Positions 25,210 through 34,201 of a stretch of DNA of 64,000 nucleotides are shown one piece after another. The notes beneath the pieces are model-generated. The model made no database searches. It was not told where the DNA came from and saw only the letters and a program-made list of their open reading frames with translations. The stretch is from NCBI GenBank assembly GCA_965220505.1, contig CBDCQE010000001.1:1488001-1552000 (forward strand), written 5' to 3'. Position 1 is the first letter of the stretch, and every line of letters starts with the position of its first letter. Both the position numbers and the translations under genes were made by a program. This DNA comes from Bin87 sp965220505. GTDB lineage: Bacteria > Chloroflexota > Dehalococcoidia > Lucifugimonadales > UBA3495.

Positions 25210-26328
25210 TCAGTTCATTAGCCCCGTCAACTGGCGCAGCCAGGTGCGGCGAAGCCCGGCGCTTGCGTGGCCCATTCGGCTCTTGGTTCGTCCTACCGGC
25301 CAAACCGTCACGCCGCCCTGCGCGTCGAGGGCGGCAAGCGCGCGCCCGTCAGGCCGCCAGTACAATTCGGCCACTGGGCCCGCCACAACCGCGGCCCCTA
25401 TCGGACCGCCTGTTCCATCTCTCGCAAGCGACCACACAACCACGGCGCCATCGCGGCCTCCCGATGCCAGGTGCATCACGCCAGGAGCAAAGGCGAGCGT
25501 CGTGATGGGTTGAAGATGAAACTCCAGAACGCCGGGCGTCGTGCCTTCGGGGCCTCCTCTGTGGAAGCTCCAGACCGTCACCGTCTCCCCGCCGCCAGTC
25601 GCCAAAAGGGTGCCGGAATCATCGAAAGCCAGGGCCGACGGCTTGCCGGGATATCCTGACATCATGGAGTCCTGCTCTGTGGAGCGACGCCAGAAGTGCA
25701 CAGAGTTGTCCTGGCTGCCGCAGGCCACGATACCTCCGTCCGAGCTCAGCACCATCGACACCAGGGATCCCTGCCACTCCATCTTCTGGCGAAGCGCTCC
25801 AGTGAACGGGTCGAAGAACGTCACGCGACCGTAACAGGCCGTCGCCAGTTCCCCTGCGTTCGACCAGGCGATGGCGCTGACAGTGCTGGGGTGATCGTCA
25901 GACCGCCAAACCTCCGAGCCGTCCGCACGATACGCACGAACCTCCCGGGAACAGGAGGCCGCCAACCATTGGCCGTCCGGCGACCACGCCACGTTTTCCA
26001 CCCAACCGCTTCCGACGTCGATAGCCTGGCTTACCTGACCCTCAGCGGCGCTCCAGATTAAGACTCGGCCGTCCTGGCCGGCCGTAGCGAACGCGGTTCC
26101 GCTGGGGTGGACCGCCATAGCGAGCACACCGCCTTCGTGAATCCCGGGCCTCTCCCAGGCGGTGGTGCCGGACTTTCCGTCGAGTGCGTATACGCCACCC
26201 TCAACATCACCGACCATCAGCGCCTCACCACCCCGGCTCCACCCCCCGGCGATCGCGTAGTCGCCGACCGCCGCAGACCAGCCGGGGCGAAGAACACCCC
26301 TCCGGTTGCCGACTTTTAGATCAGGCAT
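25210..26328 (-). CDS. WD40-repeat beta-propeller protein
   Basis: The 372-residue protein is built of about seven WD40-type blades: GGVLAMAVHPSGTAFATAGQDGRVLIW, WVENVAWSPDGQWLAASCSREVRAY, STVSAIAWSNAGELATACYGRVTFF, LVSMVLSSDGGIVACGSQDNSVHFW, KPSALAFDDSGTLLATGGGETVTVW and ITTLAFAPGVMHLASGGRDGAVVVW. There is no signal peptide, so it is probably cytoplasmic. Its start overlaps the 3' end of the COG0523 GTPase gene by 13 bases, implying translational coupling. WD40 proteins next to COG0523 GTPases may act as scaffold or client; zinc or other metal handling is therefore inferred. Confidence 0.88.
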   Translation of the reverse strand: MPDLKVGNRRGVLRPGWSAAVGDYAIAGGWSRGGEALMVGDVEGGVYALDGKSGTTAWERPGIHEGGVLAMAVHPSGTAFATAGQDGRVLIWSAAEGQVSQAIDVGSGWVENVAWSPDGQWLAASCSREVRAYRADGSEVWRSDDHPSTVSAIAWSNAGELATACYGRVTFFDPFTGALRQKMEWQGSLVSMVLSSDGGIVACGSQDNSVHFWRRSTEQDSMMSGYPGKPSALAFDDSGTLLATGGGETVTVWSFHRGGPEGTTPGVLEFHLQPITTLAFAPGVMHLASGGRDGAVVVWSLARDGTGGPIGAAVVAGPVAELYWRPDGRALAALDAQGGVTVWPVGRTKSRMGHASAGLRRTWLRQLTGLMN

Positions 26329-27737
26329 GCTGCGAACCCCTCCCGCATGTCCTGCTCATCCAGGTTGCGACCGATGAAGACTAGCTGATTGCGGTGGGGT
26401 TCGTCCCCCCATTCGCGATCAGGCTGGCCGTCAAAGAGCATGTGGACCCCCTGGAAGACGAAGCGCCGGGACTCGCCCGCGACGCTGATGAAGCCTTTCA
26501 TTCGGAAGATGTCCACCCCGCGCTCACCGAGCAGTGTGCTAAGCCAGGCGTTGAGCCTATCGGGATCGCAGTCGCCGTCAACCTCGATCGCGATCGATCC
26601 CACCTCGTCGTCATGCTCGTGTTGTGCTACCCAGGTTCGCTCGACATCGGCGGGGACCGCCGCGCCCTTGATGCGCTGGGGGCCGGTCTCTATACAGTCA
26701 GGCTCGGAGCAAAAGCTGCCCGGCAGTTTGAAAGCCTCTCCATCGGCGTTCCTCAGTTGGAGATCGAACTCCTCCGCTAGGTGCTGGGCGTAGAGGCCAA
26801 CCCGCGCCGGCGTATCCACATCCAGGAAGAACGACTTGCGCCCCGGGGAATCGAGCCGGAGGCTCACATGCTTTCCGACCGGAAAATCTTCTCCCGGCTG
26901 AATGGGGTCCGCAGGTTCGGCGTACTCCCGCACGCACCACTCCGCACCCTCACGGAGGGCAGCGTCATCCGTGCCTTGGTCGGACACGACGACTAGGGAC
27001 ATCGCCGGATCCGGCCCATCGGCAAGGCTGAGTTCGTAGCGGCCGATATCGAGCGAATAGACTCCAGTCCATTCGAACGGATACTCCGGCTCGAGGAAGG
27101 TGGGACGACGCTCGAGCACCTGGTCCAGGTCGAAGGCGCTGAGGTTGAGAACAGTATCGACGGAGACGTTCGCCCGCTCGCTGCGCACGACTCGGGCCAT
27201 TCGGTTCATGTCTCGGAGCCGAGATTCGAGCCGGTCGACCGCCTCACCGTTGACGAGGTCCGTCTTGTTGAGTACGAGGACGTCTGCGAACGCGATTTGC
27301 TCCGTGCTTTCGTCGCTTCGGCCGAGTTGCTGCTCGATGTGGGCTGCATCGACGAGCGTGACGATCCCGTCAAGCGAGAACTCCGCGCGCAGTTCGTCGT
27401 CCATGAAAAACGTCTGCGCGACCGGCCCGGGGTCGGCGAGCCCCGTGGTCTCCACCAACACATAGTCGAACTTGTCGCGGCGTTTCATGAGATTGCCGAG
27501 TACCCGAATCAGGTCTCCGCGCACCGTACAGCAGATGCAGCCGTTCGACATCTCGAAGACCTCCTCGTCAGCGTTGATGACGAGCGCCTGATCGATGCCG
27601 ACCTCCCCATACTCGTTCTCGATCACGGCAATGCGCTTGCCGTGCTCCTCAGTCAAGATCCGGTTGAGCAGGGTTGTCTTGCCAGCGCCGAGGAATCCGG
27701 TGAGGATGGTGACAGGTACTTTGGTAGGCGAGTTCAT
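26316..27737 (-). CDS. COG0523 (CobW/ZigA-type) GTPase metallochaperone
   Basis: The 473-residue protein has the G1 loop GFLGAGKTTLLNRIL (14-28), the metal-binding CxCC motif in SNGCICCTVRGDL (Cys67, 69, 70), LVETTGLADPGPV, and the G4-type NKTD. A CobW C-terminal domain follows. These GTPases deliver metals, most often zinc, or support zinc homeostasis. GGAGG lies before the ATG. Upstream, GATACTTCATATC at about 27763-27775 (minus orientation) is a small dyad that could bind a metal repressor; no canonical Zur box is seen. The WD40 gene overlaps its end. Confidence 0.9.
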   Translation of the reverse strand: MNSPTKVPVTILTGFLGAGKTTLLNRILTEEHGKRIAVIENEYGEVGIDQALVINADEEVFEMSNGCICCTVRGDLIRVLGNLMKRRDKFDYVLVETTGLADPGPVAQTFFMDDELRAEFSLDGIVTLVDAAHIEQQLGRSDESTEQIAFADVLVLNKTDLVNGEAVDRLESRLRDMNRMARVVRSERANVSVDTVLNLSAFDLDQVLERRPTFLEPEYPFEWTGVYSLDIGRYELSLADGPDPAMSLVVVSDQGTDDAALREGAEWCVREYAEPADPIQPGEDFPVGKHVSLRLDSPGRKSFFLDVDTPARVGLYAQHLAEEFDLQLRNADGEAFKLPGSFCSEPDCIETGPQRIKGAAVPADVERTWVAQHEHDDEVGSIAIEVDGDCDPDRLNAWLSTLLGERGVDIFRMKGFISVAGESRRFVFQGVHMLFDGQPDREWGDEPHRNQLVFIGRNLDEQDMREGFAACLI

Positions 27738-28044
27738 GTAGAATCCTCCGTTGGACTTTATTGATATGAAGTATCGTTTAGGGAACTGACAACTCTACAC
27801 TGCCGGCGCCGTCGCTGTCAACCAGGCGAATTGACGGTAACTGTTGCGAGGCGAAACCGGCGCCCTCTCCATCATCGATCTGGAAACCGGACACGTCCAC
27901 CAAGACGAGTTCAACCCCGGCGATGCCGCCGGAGGCCGAAACCCCAGCGGTCAGATTGGGGCAGATCGAGCCGCGGGTGAATAGGGTGCATTTCCCCGAG
28001 GATGGTATACACTCACGCAACGCAATACACGGCAGAGGTCTGAT
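27738..28044. other. Divergent interval between the GTPase and a lipoprotein gene
   Basis: No gene is called. An AT-rich segment near 27750-27780 probably holds the GTPase promoter. A minus-strand frame (CPNLTAGVSASGGIAGVELVLVDVSGF, ending at 27778) has protein-like wording but no convincing start and may be a remnant. AGAGGT before 28045 is the ribosome binding site of the next gene. Confidence 0.35.
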
Positions 28045-28914
28045 ATGACCAAATGCACAACGAGAAACCTTCATCTACCTCTTGCGCTGTCCGCCCTGGC
28101 CTGCTTGTGCTGGTTCACGCTGGCGTGCGGCGGAGACGAGCCGGAAGTATCGGACGCGCCCGATTACGAAGCCACTATCGCAGCAGCCCTGGCCAAAGCC
28201 AGCGAGTCCGCTCCAACGATTGAACCGACGGCCACTGCGGAGCCAACACCCACGGAGATTCCGCCCAGCCCAACGGCAACTACAGCGCCCACGGCCACAC
28301 GAGAGACACCGGCAGCCACTGATACGGAACCACTGGCGCCGTTGGCCATGGAAGACCCCAACGCCTTCCTGGCAGGTCTTTCGGATGCAGAGCGACAGTG
28401 TATCTCCGCGGCGCTTCCTGCTGAACGGCTGGCGGCGGCGCTTCAGTCTCCGGAGTCCGTCGATGCGGCAGAAAGTTCCGCACTGTTGGGTTGTCTGGAG
28501 CACGACACCGTTTTACGGCTGTTTCTGACCCAGGTGCTAACCGCCACGGGACCGCTCAGCCCGGACTCATCTGCCTGCCTGCGACGCACCTATGCGGACA
28601 CGGACCTGCACGCGATGATGGCGGATCCACCGGTAGCCGGCGAACCCGGCAGCCCCGACGAATCCGAAGCGGTCGCTTTCATGGTGGGTTTTGTCGTCTC
28701 ACTGTCATGCTTGAGCGAGGATGAATTCCAGGTTGCCGCGCCGGCCATGGGCATGGCGCCGGGAGAGTACGAAAACTTCCAGTGCGTATTGGAAAGGGTG
28801 GGCGGTCAGGATGCACTGACGGCGCTTCTGACGCCCGCGACGGAGTTCCCCGCTGCGCTGTTTGAAGCCGCTCTGGAGTGCCAGGTACAGATGGCGGGCC
28901 CGCCGCCGGGTTAG
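28045..28914 (+). CDS. Putative lipoprotein with Thr/Pro linker and Cys-containing helical domain
   Basis: The 289-residue protein has a signal with Cys28 (ALACLCWFTLACGG), a linker of Glu/Pro/Thr repeats (about 45-105), and a ~180-residue C-terminal domain rich in helices with six regularly spaced Cys (SDAERQCISAALP, ALLGCLEHDTV, SSACLRRTYAD, VSLSCLSEDEF, NFQCVLERVG, ALECQVQMAG). The pattern suggests a disulfide-stabilised repeat domain at the cell surface. I do not recognise it. AGAGGT lies seven bases before the ATG. It precedes the SDR gene by 42 bases on the same strand. Confidence 0.7.
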   Translation: MTKCTTRNLHLPLALSALACLCWFTLACGGDEPEVSDAPDYEATIAAALAKASESAPTIEPTATAEPTPTEIPPSPTATTAPTATRETPAATDTEPLAPLAMEDPNAFLAGLSDAERQCISAALPAERLAAALQSPESVDAAESSALLGCLEHDTVLRLFLTQVLTATGPLSPDSSACLRRTYADTDLHAMMADPPVAGEPGSPDESEAVAFMVGFVVSLSCLSEDEFQVAAPAMGMAPGEYENFQCVLERVGGQDALTALLTPATEFPAALFEAALECQVQMAGPPPG

Positions 28915-28956
28915 ATCATCGGAGGCACGCCAGACTAGACAACGAGGAGAATGACG

Positions 28957-29748
28957 ATGTCCCGTTTGGAAGGAAAAGTGGCGTTGATTACAGGAGCCAC
29001 CGGCGGAATTGGTCGCGCCGCCGCACGGCTGTTCGCGGACGAGGGGGCTAGGCTCACACTGGTAGATCTGGACGAGTCGGCGCTGCGGGAAACGGCGCAG
29101 TCGATTGGTGAGGATCAGGCCAGTTACGCCGTGGCGGACGTTACCTCTGCCGACCAGACCCAGGCCTACGTGCAGGCGGCGGTGGACCGGTGGGGCGGCG
29201 TGGACATCCTGCTGGCCAACGCCGGGATCGAAGGCTCGATATCCCCCATTCCCGACTATCCGCTGGACGTATTCGACCGGGTGATGGCGGTCAACGTGCG
29301 TGGGGTGTGGCTGGGCATCAAGTACGTCGTGCCGGTGATGCGGGAGCGCGGCGGCGGCAGCATCGTGATCACGTCGTCCACCGCCGGTATCGGCGCGGGA
29401 CCCGACATGTCGGCGTACACGACCAGCAAACACGCGGTAATCGGCCTGATGCGCACCGCCGCCATGGAAGGGGCGGCGTCGGGTATCCGCGTCAACACCG
29501 TCAACCCGGCTCCCATCGAAACGCGGATGATGCGGTCCATCGAGGAGATGCGCGTGGCCGCGTTGGACGACGCCGACGTCACGGTGGAGCAGACATACCG
29601 GGCGACTTCGGCGCGCATCCCGCTTGGTCGCTATGGAAACCCCGAGGAAGTGGCGCGGATGATGCTGTTCCTGGCCAGTGACGACAGCAGTTTCTGCACC
29701 GGCGGCGTGTACATGGTGGACGGCGGCCGGTCGGCCGGCGCGCGGTAA
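28957..29748 (+). CDS. Short-chain dehydrogenase/reductase
   Basis: The 263-residue classical SDR has the cofactor loop TGATGGIGRA (about 12-21), the NAG motif in LLANAGIEG, catalytic Ser in SSTAGIG and YTTSKHA with Tyr-x3-Lys, and VDGGRSAG at the end. An Asp after the second strand (VDLDESAL) favours NAD(H). The ATG at 28957 is preferred because GAGGAG lies seven bases upstream; an ATG at 28951 is too close. It precedes the DUF917 gene by 56 bases, so it may reduce a carbonyl substrate or product of that pathway. Substrate unknown. Confidence 0.9.
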   Translation: MSRLEGKVALITGATGGIGRAAARLFADEGARLTLVDLDESALRETAQSIGEDQASYAVADVTSADQTQAYVQAAVDRWGGVDILLANAGIEGSISPIPDYPLDVFDRVMAVNVRGVWLGIKYVVPVMRERGGGSIVITSSTAGIGAGPDMSAYTTSKHAVIGLMRTAAMEGAASGIRVNTVNPAPIETRMMRSIEEMRVAALDDADVTVEQTYRATSARIPLGRYGNPEEVARMMLFLASDDSSFCTGGVYMVDGGRSAGAR

Positions 29749-29804
29749 TCGGCGCCTTCGATCATCCAGGACACCCGGGAGCGTCAACAAGCCGAGACCC
29801 CGAC

Positions 29805-30875
29805 ATGTGGCAAGCTACGGAAAACGAACTGGAGTCCATCGCCATCGGCGCCGGAATACTGGGCACTGGCGGGGGAGGGAACCCCTACATCGGGCAACTG
29901 CGGGCACGCCAGGCGATTCGCCAATGGGGGCCGGTCGACGTCCTCGCCCCAGACGAGTTGCCGGAGGACGCCCGGGTGGTGTGCGTGGGTGGCATCGGCG
30001 CTCCTACCGTCGGGATCGAAAAGGTGCGCGACCTCCAGTCGTATCATGCGCTGCGAGCCATCGAAGACTACACCGGCGAGACGGCGACGGCCCTCATCTC
30101 CAACGAAATCGGTGGCAGCAACTCCGTGGAACCGCTGATAGCCGCAGCCATGGCCGGCCTGCCGGTGGTGGACGCCGACGGCATGGGCCGGGCCTTCCCC
30201 GAATTCCAGATGAAGACTTTCTTCGTCTACGGCGTGCCGTGTTGCCCCATGGCGGTGGCCGACGAGAAGGGCAACAGCGTCGTGATACGGGAGACCATCG
30301 ACCCCCGCTGGGCCGAGCGCCTGGCCCGGTCGGTGACGATACAGATGGGATGCGTGGCCTGCTATGCCGTGGCCCCCATGTCGACCGAACAGGTGCAGCG
30401 CACGGCGGTGCCCCTTACCCTGTCGCTGGCGCGAGACCTGGGGGATGCGGTCAAGTCGGCCCGCCAGCATGGCGATGACCCGTTGGAGGCGATCCTCAGC
30501 GTCTGCCCGGGCAAGGTGCTGTTCAGCGGAAAGGTGGTGGACGTGGAACGCCGCACCACGGCGGGATTCGCCCGGGGCGTGCTGACCATCGACGGACTGG
30601 ACGTCTACGCCGGCGAGCGAATGGTCATCGAGTTCCAAAACGAAAACCTCGTCGCCCGCCGTGACGGTGTGGTCGCCTGCGTGGTCCCGGACTTGATCTG
30701 CGCCGTCGCCACCGACCTGGGCGAGCCGGTAACAACGGAGTTGATGCGGTACGGCCTGCGAGTCACAATCCTGGGATTTCCCGCTCCCGAGTTGTGGACG
30801 AGCCCGGAGGGATTGGCCGTCGCCGGGCCGCAGGCGTTCGGGTACGACGTTGACTACGCGCCATTGGCGGTCTAG
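29805..30875 (+). CDS. DUF917 (S-methyl-thiohydantoin-desulfurase-like) domain protein
   Basis: The 356-residue protein matches the DUF917 family from its first residues: ESIAIGAGILGTGGGGNPYIG, VVCVGGIGAPTVGIEK, ALISNEIGGSNSVEPLIAAAMAGLPVVDADGMGRAFPEFQM and GRVLTIDGLD-like C-terminal strands. Such proteins are usually encoded next to or fused with hydantoinase/oxoprolinase A subunits, as here, and one branch is named for desulfurisation of thiohydantoins. A role in opening cyclic amides or related heterocycles is therefore inferred. The next gene starts ten bases after the stop. Confidence 0.85.
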   Translation: MWQATENELESIAIGAGILGTGGGGNPYIGQLRARQAIRQWGPVDVLAPDELPEDARVVCVGGIGAPTVGIEKVRDLQSYHALRAIEDYTGETATALISNEIGGSNSVEPLIAAAMAGLPVVDADGMGRAFPEFQMKTFFVYGVPCCPMAVADEKGNSVVIRETIDPRWAERLARSVTIQMGCVACYAVAPMSTEQVQRTAVPLTLSLARDLGDAVKSARQHGDDPLEAILSVCPGKVLFSGKVVDVERRTTAGFARGVLTIDGLDVYAGERMVIEFQNENLVARRDGVVACVVPDLICAVATDLGEPVTTELMRYGLRVTILGFPAPELWTSPEGLAVAGPQAFGYDVDYAPLAV

Positions 30876-30885
30876 GGAGCGTGCA

Positions 30886-32436
30886 ATGCTGGTCGGCGTC
30901 GACGTAGGCGGTACGAACACGGACGCCGTGCTCATGGACGGGCCGGAGTTGATCCACGCGGTGAAACTGCCCACCACTCCTGACGTGACCACCGGGATAG
31001 TCGATGCCCTGAGAGAGCTGCTGGCCGAATTGCCCGCCACGGCTCGGGTGGACGCGGTGATGGTGGGCACGACGCATTTCACCAACGCGCTGCTGGAACG
31101 CCGCGAACTGGCTCCGACCGCGGTGCTCCGCTTGTGTCTGCCGGCCACTCAACTGCTACCGCCGTTGGTGGACTGGCCGGACGATCTACGGGACGCCATG
31201 GGAGGGTACACCTACCTCGTGGGCGGCGGCCACGAATTTGACGGGCGCGAAATCAGTTCGCTGGACCGGTCTGAAATACGCCGGGCGGTGGCTGACATGC
31301 GCCGGCAGGGGGTGAGGGCAGTTGCCGTGTCCGGCGTGTTTTCGCCGGTGAACGGTGAGCACGAATCGGCGGCCGCCGACGTGATACGCGAAGAAGACCC
31401 TGACCTGCGGGTTTGCGTATCCCACGAAAACGGGAGGACCGGGCTGCTGGAGCGGGAGAACGCGGCCGCGCTCAACGCCGCCCTGGGCGAACTCGCCCGA
31501 CGCACCATACGCGGCATCGAGCGGGCCATCGAAGCCCTGGGGGTGAACGCCCCGCTCTACCTGAGCCAAAACGACGGCACCCTGATGGACGCGGACTTCG
31601 CATCCGACTTCCCGGTGCTCACCATCGCTTCAGGGCCCACCAACAGCATGCGCGGCGCTGCCTGGCTTTCGGGAATCCGCGACGGCATCGTGGTGGACGT
31701 GGGCGGCACATCCACTGACGTGGGCGCCCTGGTGAACGGATTTCCTCGAGAAGCGGCAGTCGCCGTCGAATTGGCGGGCGTGCGCACCAATTTCCGCATG
31801 CCGGACACCGTGTCGATCCCCTTGGGCGGAGGCACGGTGGTGGAGCCGGCCCCCCTGCGCATCGGCCCCGAAAGCGTGGGATACCGACTGACGACGGACG
31901 GGCGGGTGTTCGGCGGCGAGACCCTAACCACTACCGACATGGCGGTCGCCAGCGGCCTTGTACAGATCGGGGAAGCGAGGCTGGTAGCGGGCATGGATGC
32001 CTCGCTGGTCGACCGGGTTATGGCCGCAATCCAGCGCCGGGTCGAAACCGCAATCGACCGGGTGAAACTCAGCCGCGACGACGTTCCGGTGGCGCTGGTG
32101 GGCGGCGGCAGTATCCTGCTGGGCAACAGACTGGCCGGGGCGTCGGAGGTGCTACGGCCCGAGAACTCGGGCGTAGCCAACGCCATCGGTGCGGCGATTG
32201 CCCAGGTGGGCGGCCAAGTCGAACGGGTCTACTCACTGGAAGGCATCGGGCGGGAGGAGGCCATCGCCGACTGCTCCGCCGCCGCGGTTGCCCGGGCTGT
32301 GTCCGCCGGAGCAGACCCTTCCACCATCGAGGTGGTGGAGATCGACGAGGTGCCGCTGACGTACGTACCCAGCAACGCGACCCGGGTCAGGGTGAAGGCG
32401 GTAGGCGACCTGGCCGGGCTCGGGCTGGCGCGGTGA
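30886..32436 (+). CDS. Hydantoinase/oxoprolinase A family protein
   Basis: The 516-residue protein starts at ATG 30886 after AGGGAG and opens with the phosphate-binding MLVGVDVGGTNTDAVLMDG of the actin-like ATPase fold. It continues with VMVGTTHFTNALLERRELA, YLSQNDGTLMDADFA, TIASGPTNSMRGAAWLSG, VVDVGGTSTDVG, VSIPLGGGTVV and ALVGGGSILL. HyuA-type enzymes hydrolyse hydantoins or 5-oxoproline with ATP. No HyuB subunit is present; the DUF917 protein upstream takes its place, an arrangement seen elsewhere. The end is near-convergent with a small minus-strand gene. Confidence 0.9.
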   Translation: MLVGVDVGGTNTDAVLMDGPELIHAVKLPTTPDVTTGIVDALRELLAELPATARVDAVMVGTTHFTNALLERRELAPTAVLRLCLPATQLLPPLVDWPDDLRDAMGGYTYLVGGGHEFDGREISSLDRSEIRRAVADMRRQGVRAVAVSGVFSPVNGEHESAAADVIREEDPDLRVCVSHENGRTGLLERENAAALNAALGELARRTIRGIERAIEALGVNAPLYLSQNDGTLMDADFASDFPVLTIASGPTNSMRGAAWLSGIRDGIVVDVGGTSTDVGALVNGFPREAAVAVELAGVRTNFRMPDTVSIPLGGGTVVEPAPLRIGPESVGYRLTTDGRVFGGETLTTTDMAVASGLVQIGEARLVAGMDASLVDRVMAAIQRRVETAIDRVKLSRDDVPVALVGGGSILLGNRLAGASEVLRPENSGVANAIGAAIAQVGGQVERVYSLEGIGREEAIADCSAAAVARAVSAGADPSTIEVVEIDEVPLTYVPSNATRVRVKAVGDLAGLGLAR

Positions 32437-32485
32437 GTGCAATGAGCCGCGGGCCGGCCCGTTTCGCGGCCGGGTCGCCCGGAGA

Positions 32486-32998
32486 CTACCACTCGAAGCC
32501 TAGCTGGGCGTAGCGCACGAACACCGTGCCGAATGGATCGCCGAGGGGGCCATTCACGGCCAGGACGGCGATGGTGTGCTTGTCCCCGGGTTGGGCGTCG
32601 GCTGTCACCGGAACTCGCTGCGACACGTTGAAACCCTGGACGGTGCCACGGTCGCGGTTGCACTCGCCGTCGATCCATATCTCACCGTAGTCGTCCACGC
32701 AGGTCTCGAACTGGACCCGCATCCCGCTCGTCGGTTGGCCGTTGATGGTCTCCGGGATGGTGACGGTGGCTCGATACCACGCAAAGGTGAACCCACCCGA
32801 GACCCGACCCGGCAGGTCGTTGCAAATCTCCCATCCGGAGTCGTCGTAGTCGGGCAGCCGAGCCGGACTGCCGCCCTGGGCTTCTCCCACCAAACCCAGG
32901 TTGGGCTCGCCCGGGATGTAGCCCACGGCAAAGCGCCAGGTGGTATCGGTAACCGCCTGGCCGGAGGGTTCCGCGATGTTGATAGTTGCTCGGGGCAT
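32486..32998 (-). CDS. Small beta-sandwich protein with sugar-binding-like fold
   Basis: The 170-residue product starts at ATG 32998 after CAGGTG. WRFAVGYIP, DYDDSGWEICNDLPGRVSGGFTFAWYRATVTIPE and VQFETCVDDYGEIWIDGE follow the jelly-roll pattern of the glycoside hydrolase family 2 sugar-binding/galactose-binding-like domain. No catalytic domain, signal peptide or membrane segment is present, so it is a stand-alone domain of unknown ligand. It stands alone between the convergent hydantoinase gene and the divergent radical SAM gene. Confidence 0.7.
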   Translation of the reverse strand: MPRATINIAEPSGQAVTDTTWRFAVGYIPGEPNLGLVGEAQGGSPARLPDYDDSGWEICNDLPGRVSGGFTFAWYRATVTIPETINGQPTSGMRVQFETCVDDYGEIWIDGECNRDRGTVQGFNVSQRVPVTADAQPGDKHTIAVLAVNGPLGDPFGTVFVRYAQLGFEW

Positions 32999-33153
32999 CG
33001 ATGCACCTGCCTTTACCGGATTGAATCGTGATGTTGACGCGCTAATGGTACCGCAAAACCGGGTCCCGTACGCGGACAAAGCGGTATTGGTCCCAGTTGC
33101 CATCCGCCTTTAGCGAACCGCGTCGTCGCAGCGACCCAAACGCTGAGGCAGGG

Positions 33154-33182
33154 TTGACAAGTACGAACATGCGCTCTAATAT
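33154..33182 (+). promoter_or_regulatory. Near-consensus sigma70 promoter of the SPL radical SAM gene
   Basis: TTGACA at 33154-33159 and TAATAT at 33177-33182 with an ideal 17-base spacer. Transcription would start about 33190, leaving a leader of about 35 bases that contains GGAGG. This is the best sigma70 match noticed in the window. Confidence 0.8.
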
Positions 33183-33223
33183 AGTACGCACGTTCCGAAT
33201 ATCAGTTTGCGGAGGCTCAAACG

Positions 33224-34201
33224 ATGGTTGCCGCCGAAATAACCGAAATCCGATGCAAGTCACTCATTAACCGCGTCAATGCACCTGACTTTCCGTTCCG
33301 CTGGACGATCAACCCTTATAGGGGTTGCCGGCACGCCTGCCGCTATTGTTACGCCAGATCGACGCACGAGTACTGGGGTATGGACGCCGGCGCGGATTTT
33401 GAGCGCCAGATTTTCGCCAAGATCAACGCCCCGGACGTGCTGCGCCAGGAACTGTCCCGCCCCAAGTGGCTCGGGGAGCCAATCGCCATCGGCACGGCGT
33501 CCGACCCCTACGAGCCGGCAGAAGCTCAGTACCAGCTGACCCGGCAGATCCTCGAGACGCTGATTGAGTTCCGCAATCCGGCCTCGGTAACCACCAAGGG
33601 CACGCTGGTGCGCCGGGACGTCGATGTGTTGCGCCGGCTCAACGAAACGGCCGGCGCCCAAGTCGTATTCAGCGTCGGCACCATCGACGAGAAGGTTTGG
33701 CGCCAAACGGAGCCCGGCGCTCCGCACCCCATGGCCCGTCTGGAGGCCATGCAATACCTGGTGGAGCACGGCGTGCCGGCCGGTGTGCTGGCCGCACCGC
33801 TGTTGCCGGGACTATCCGACACCGCGGCAAGCATCGACGCCCTGGTAGCGGCGGCCGCGCAGCACCGTGCCCAGTTCCTCTCCGGCAATCTGCTGTTCCT
33901 GCGGCCCGGCAGTCGGGAATGGTTCATGCCGTTTATACGCGAGTCCTACCCGCACCTGGCCCCGGGATACGCGCGATTGTACCGGAGCGAGCACGCGCCT
34001 AGGGACTACACCAACTCCGTGCTCGCGTTGGTTGACGACGCCCGGCTGCGTTGGGAACTGCCGAGGATGCCTTCGATCAAGAACCTGCAACCGGCAACTC
34101 TGCCTGGATTCGCGGAGGCCGCCGCCACCGAACGCGAGGTCGCGAGGGTCGGGGGCGAGCCGGACGCCCCGACCCAGCTGTCGTTGCCCCTGGCTGCCTG
34201 A
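33224..34201 (+). CDS. SPL-family radical SAM protein (spore-photoproduct-lyase-like)
   Basis: The 325-residue protein has the iron-sulfur motif CRHACRYCYAR (Cys-x3-Cys-x2-Cys, about 35-45) within NPYRGCRHACRYCYARSTHEY, the wording of the SplB-like Rv2578c branch. IGTASDPYEPAE and VTTKGTLVRRDVDVL follow. It should cleave SAM to a 5'-deoxyadenosyl radical; the substrate (DNA lesion or other) is unknown for this branch. GGAGG lies before the ATG and a near-consensus promoter just upstream. It is followed back-to-back by a convergent gene. Confidence 0.9.
   Translation: MVAAEITEIRCKSLINRVNAPDFPFRWTINPYRGCRHACRYCYARSTHEYWGMDAGADFERQIFAKINAPDVLRQELSRPKWLGEPIAIGTASDPYEPAEAQYQLTRQILETLIEFRNPASVTTKGTLVRRDVDVLRRLNETAGAQVVFSVGTIDEKVWRQTEPGAPHPMARLEAMQYLVEHGVPAGVLAAPLLPGLSDTAASIDALVAAAAQHRAQFLSGNLLFLRPGSREWFMPFIRESYPHLAPGYARLYRSEHAPRDYTNSVLALVDDARLRWELPRMPSIKNLQPATLPGFAEAAATEREVARVGGEPDAPTQLSLPLAA

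Noticed and set aside
27778..28074. Minus-strand 98-codon frame with CPNLTAGVSASGGIAGVELVLV
   Set aside because: Only the latter part looks protein-like; it overlaps the start and ribosome binding site of the lipoprotein gene on the other strand.
29784..31148. 454-codon minus-strand frame opposite DUF917 and hydantoinase genes
   Set aside because: Antisense shadow in GC-rich DNA; the plus-strand genes match families end to end.
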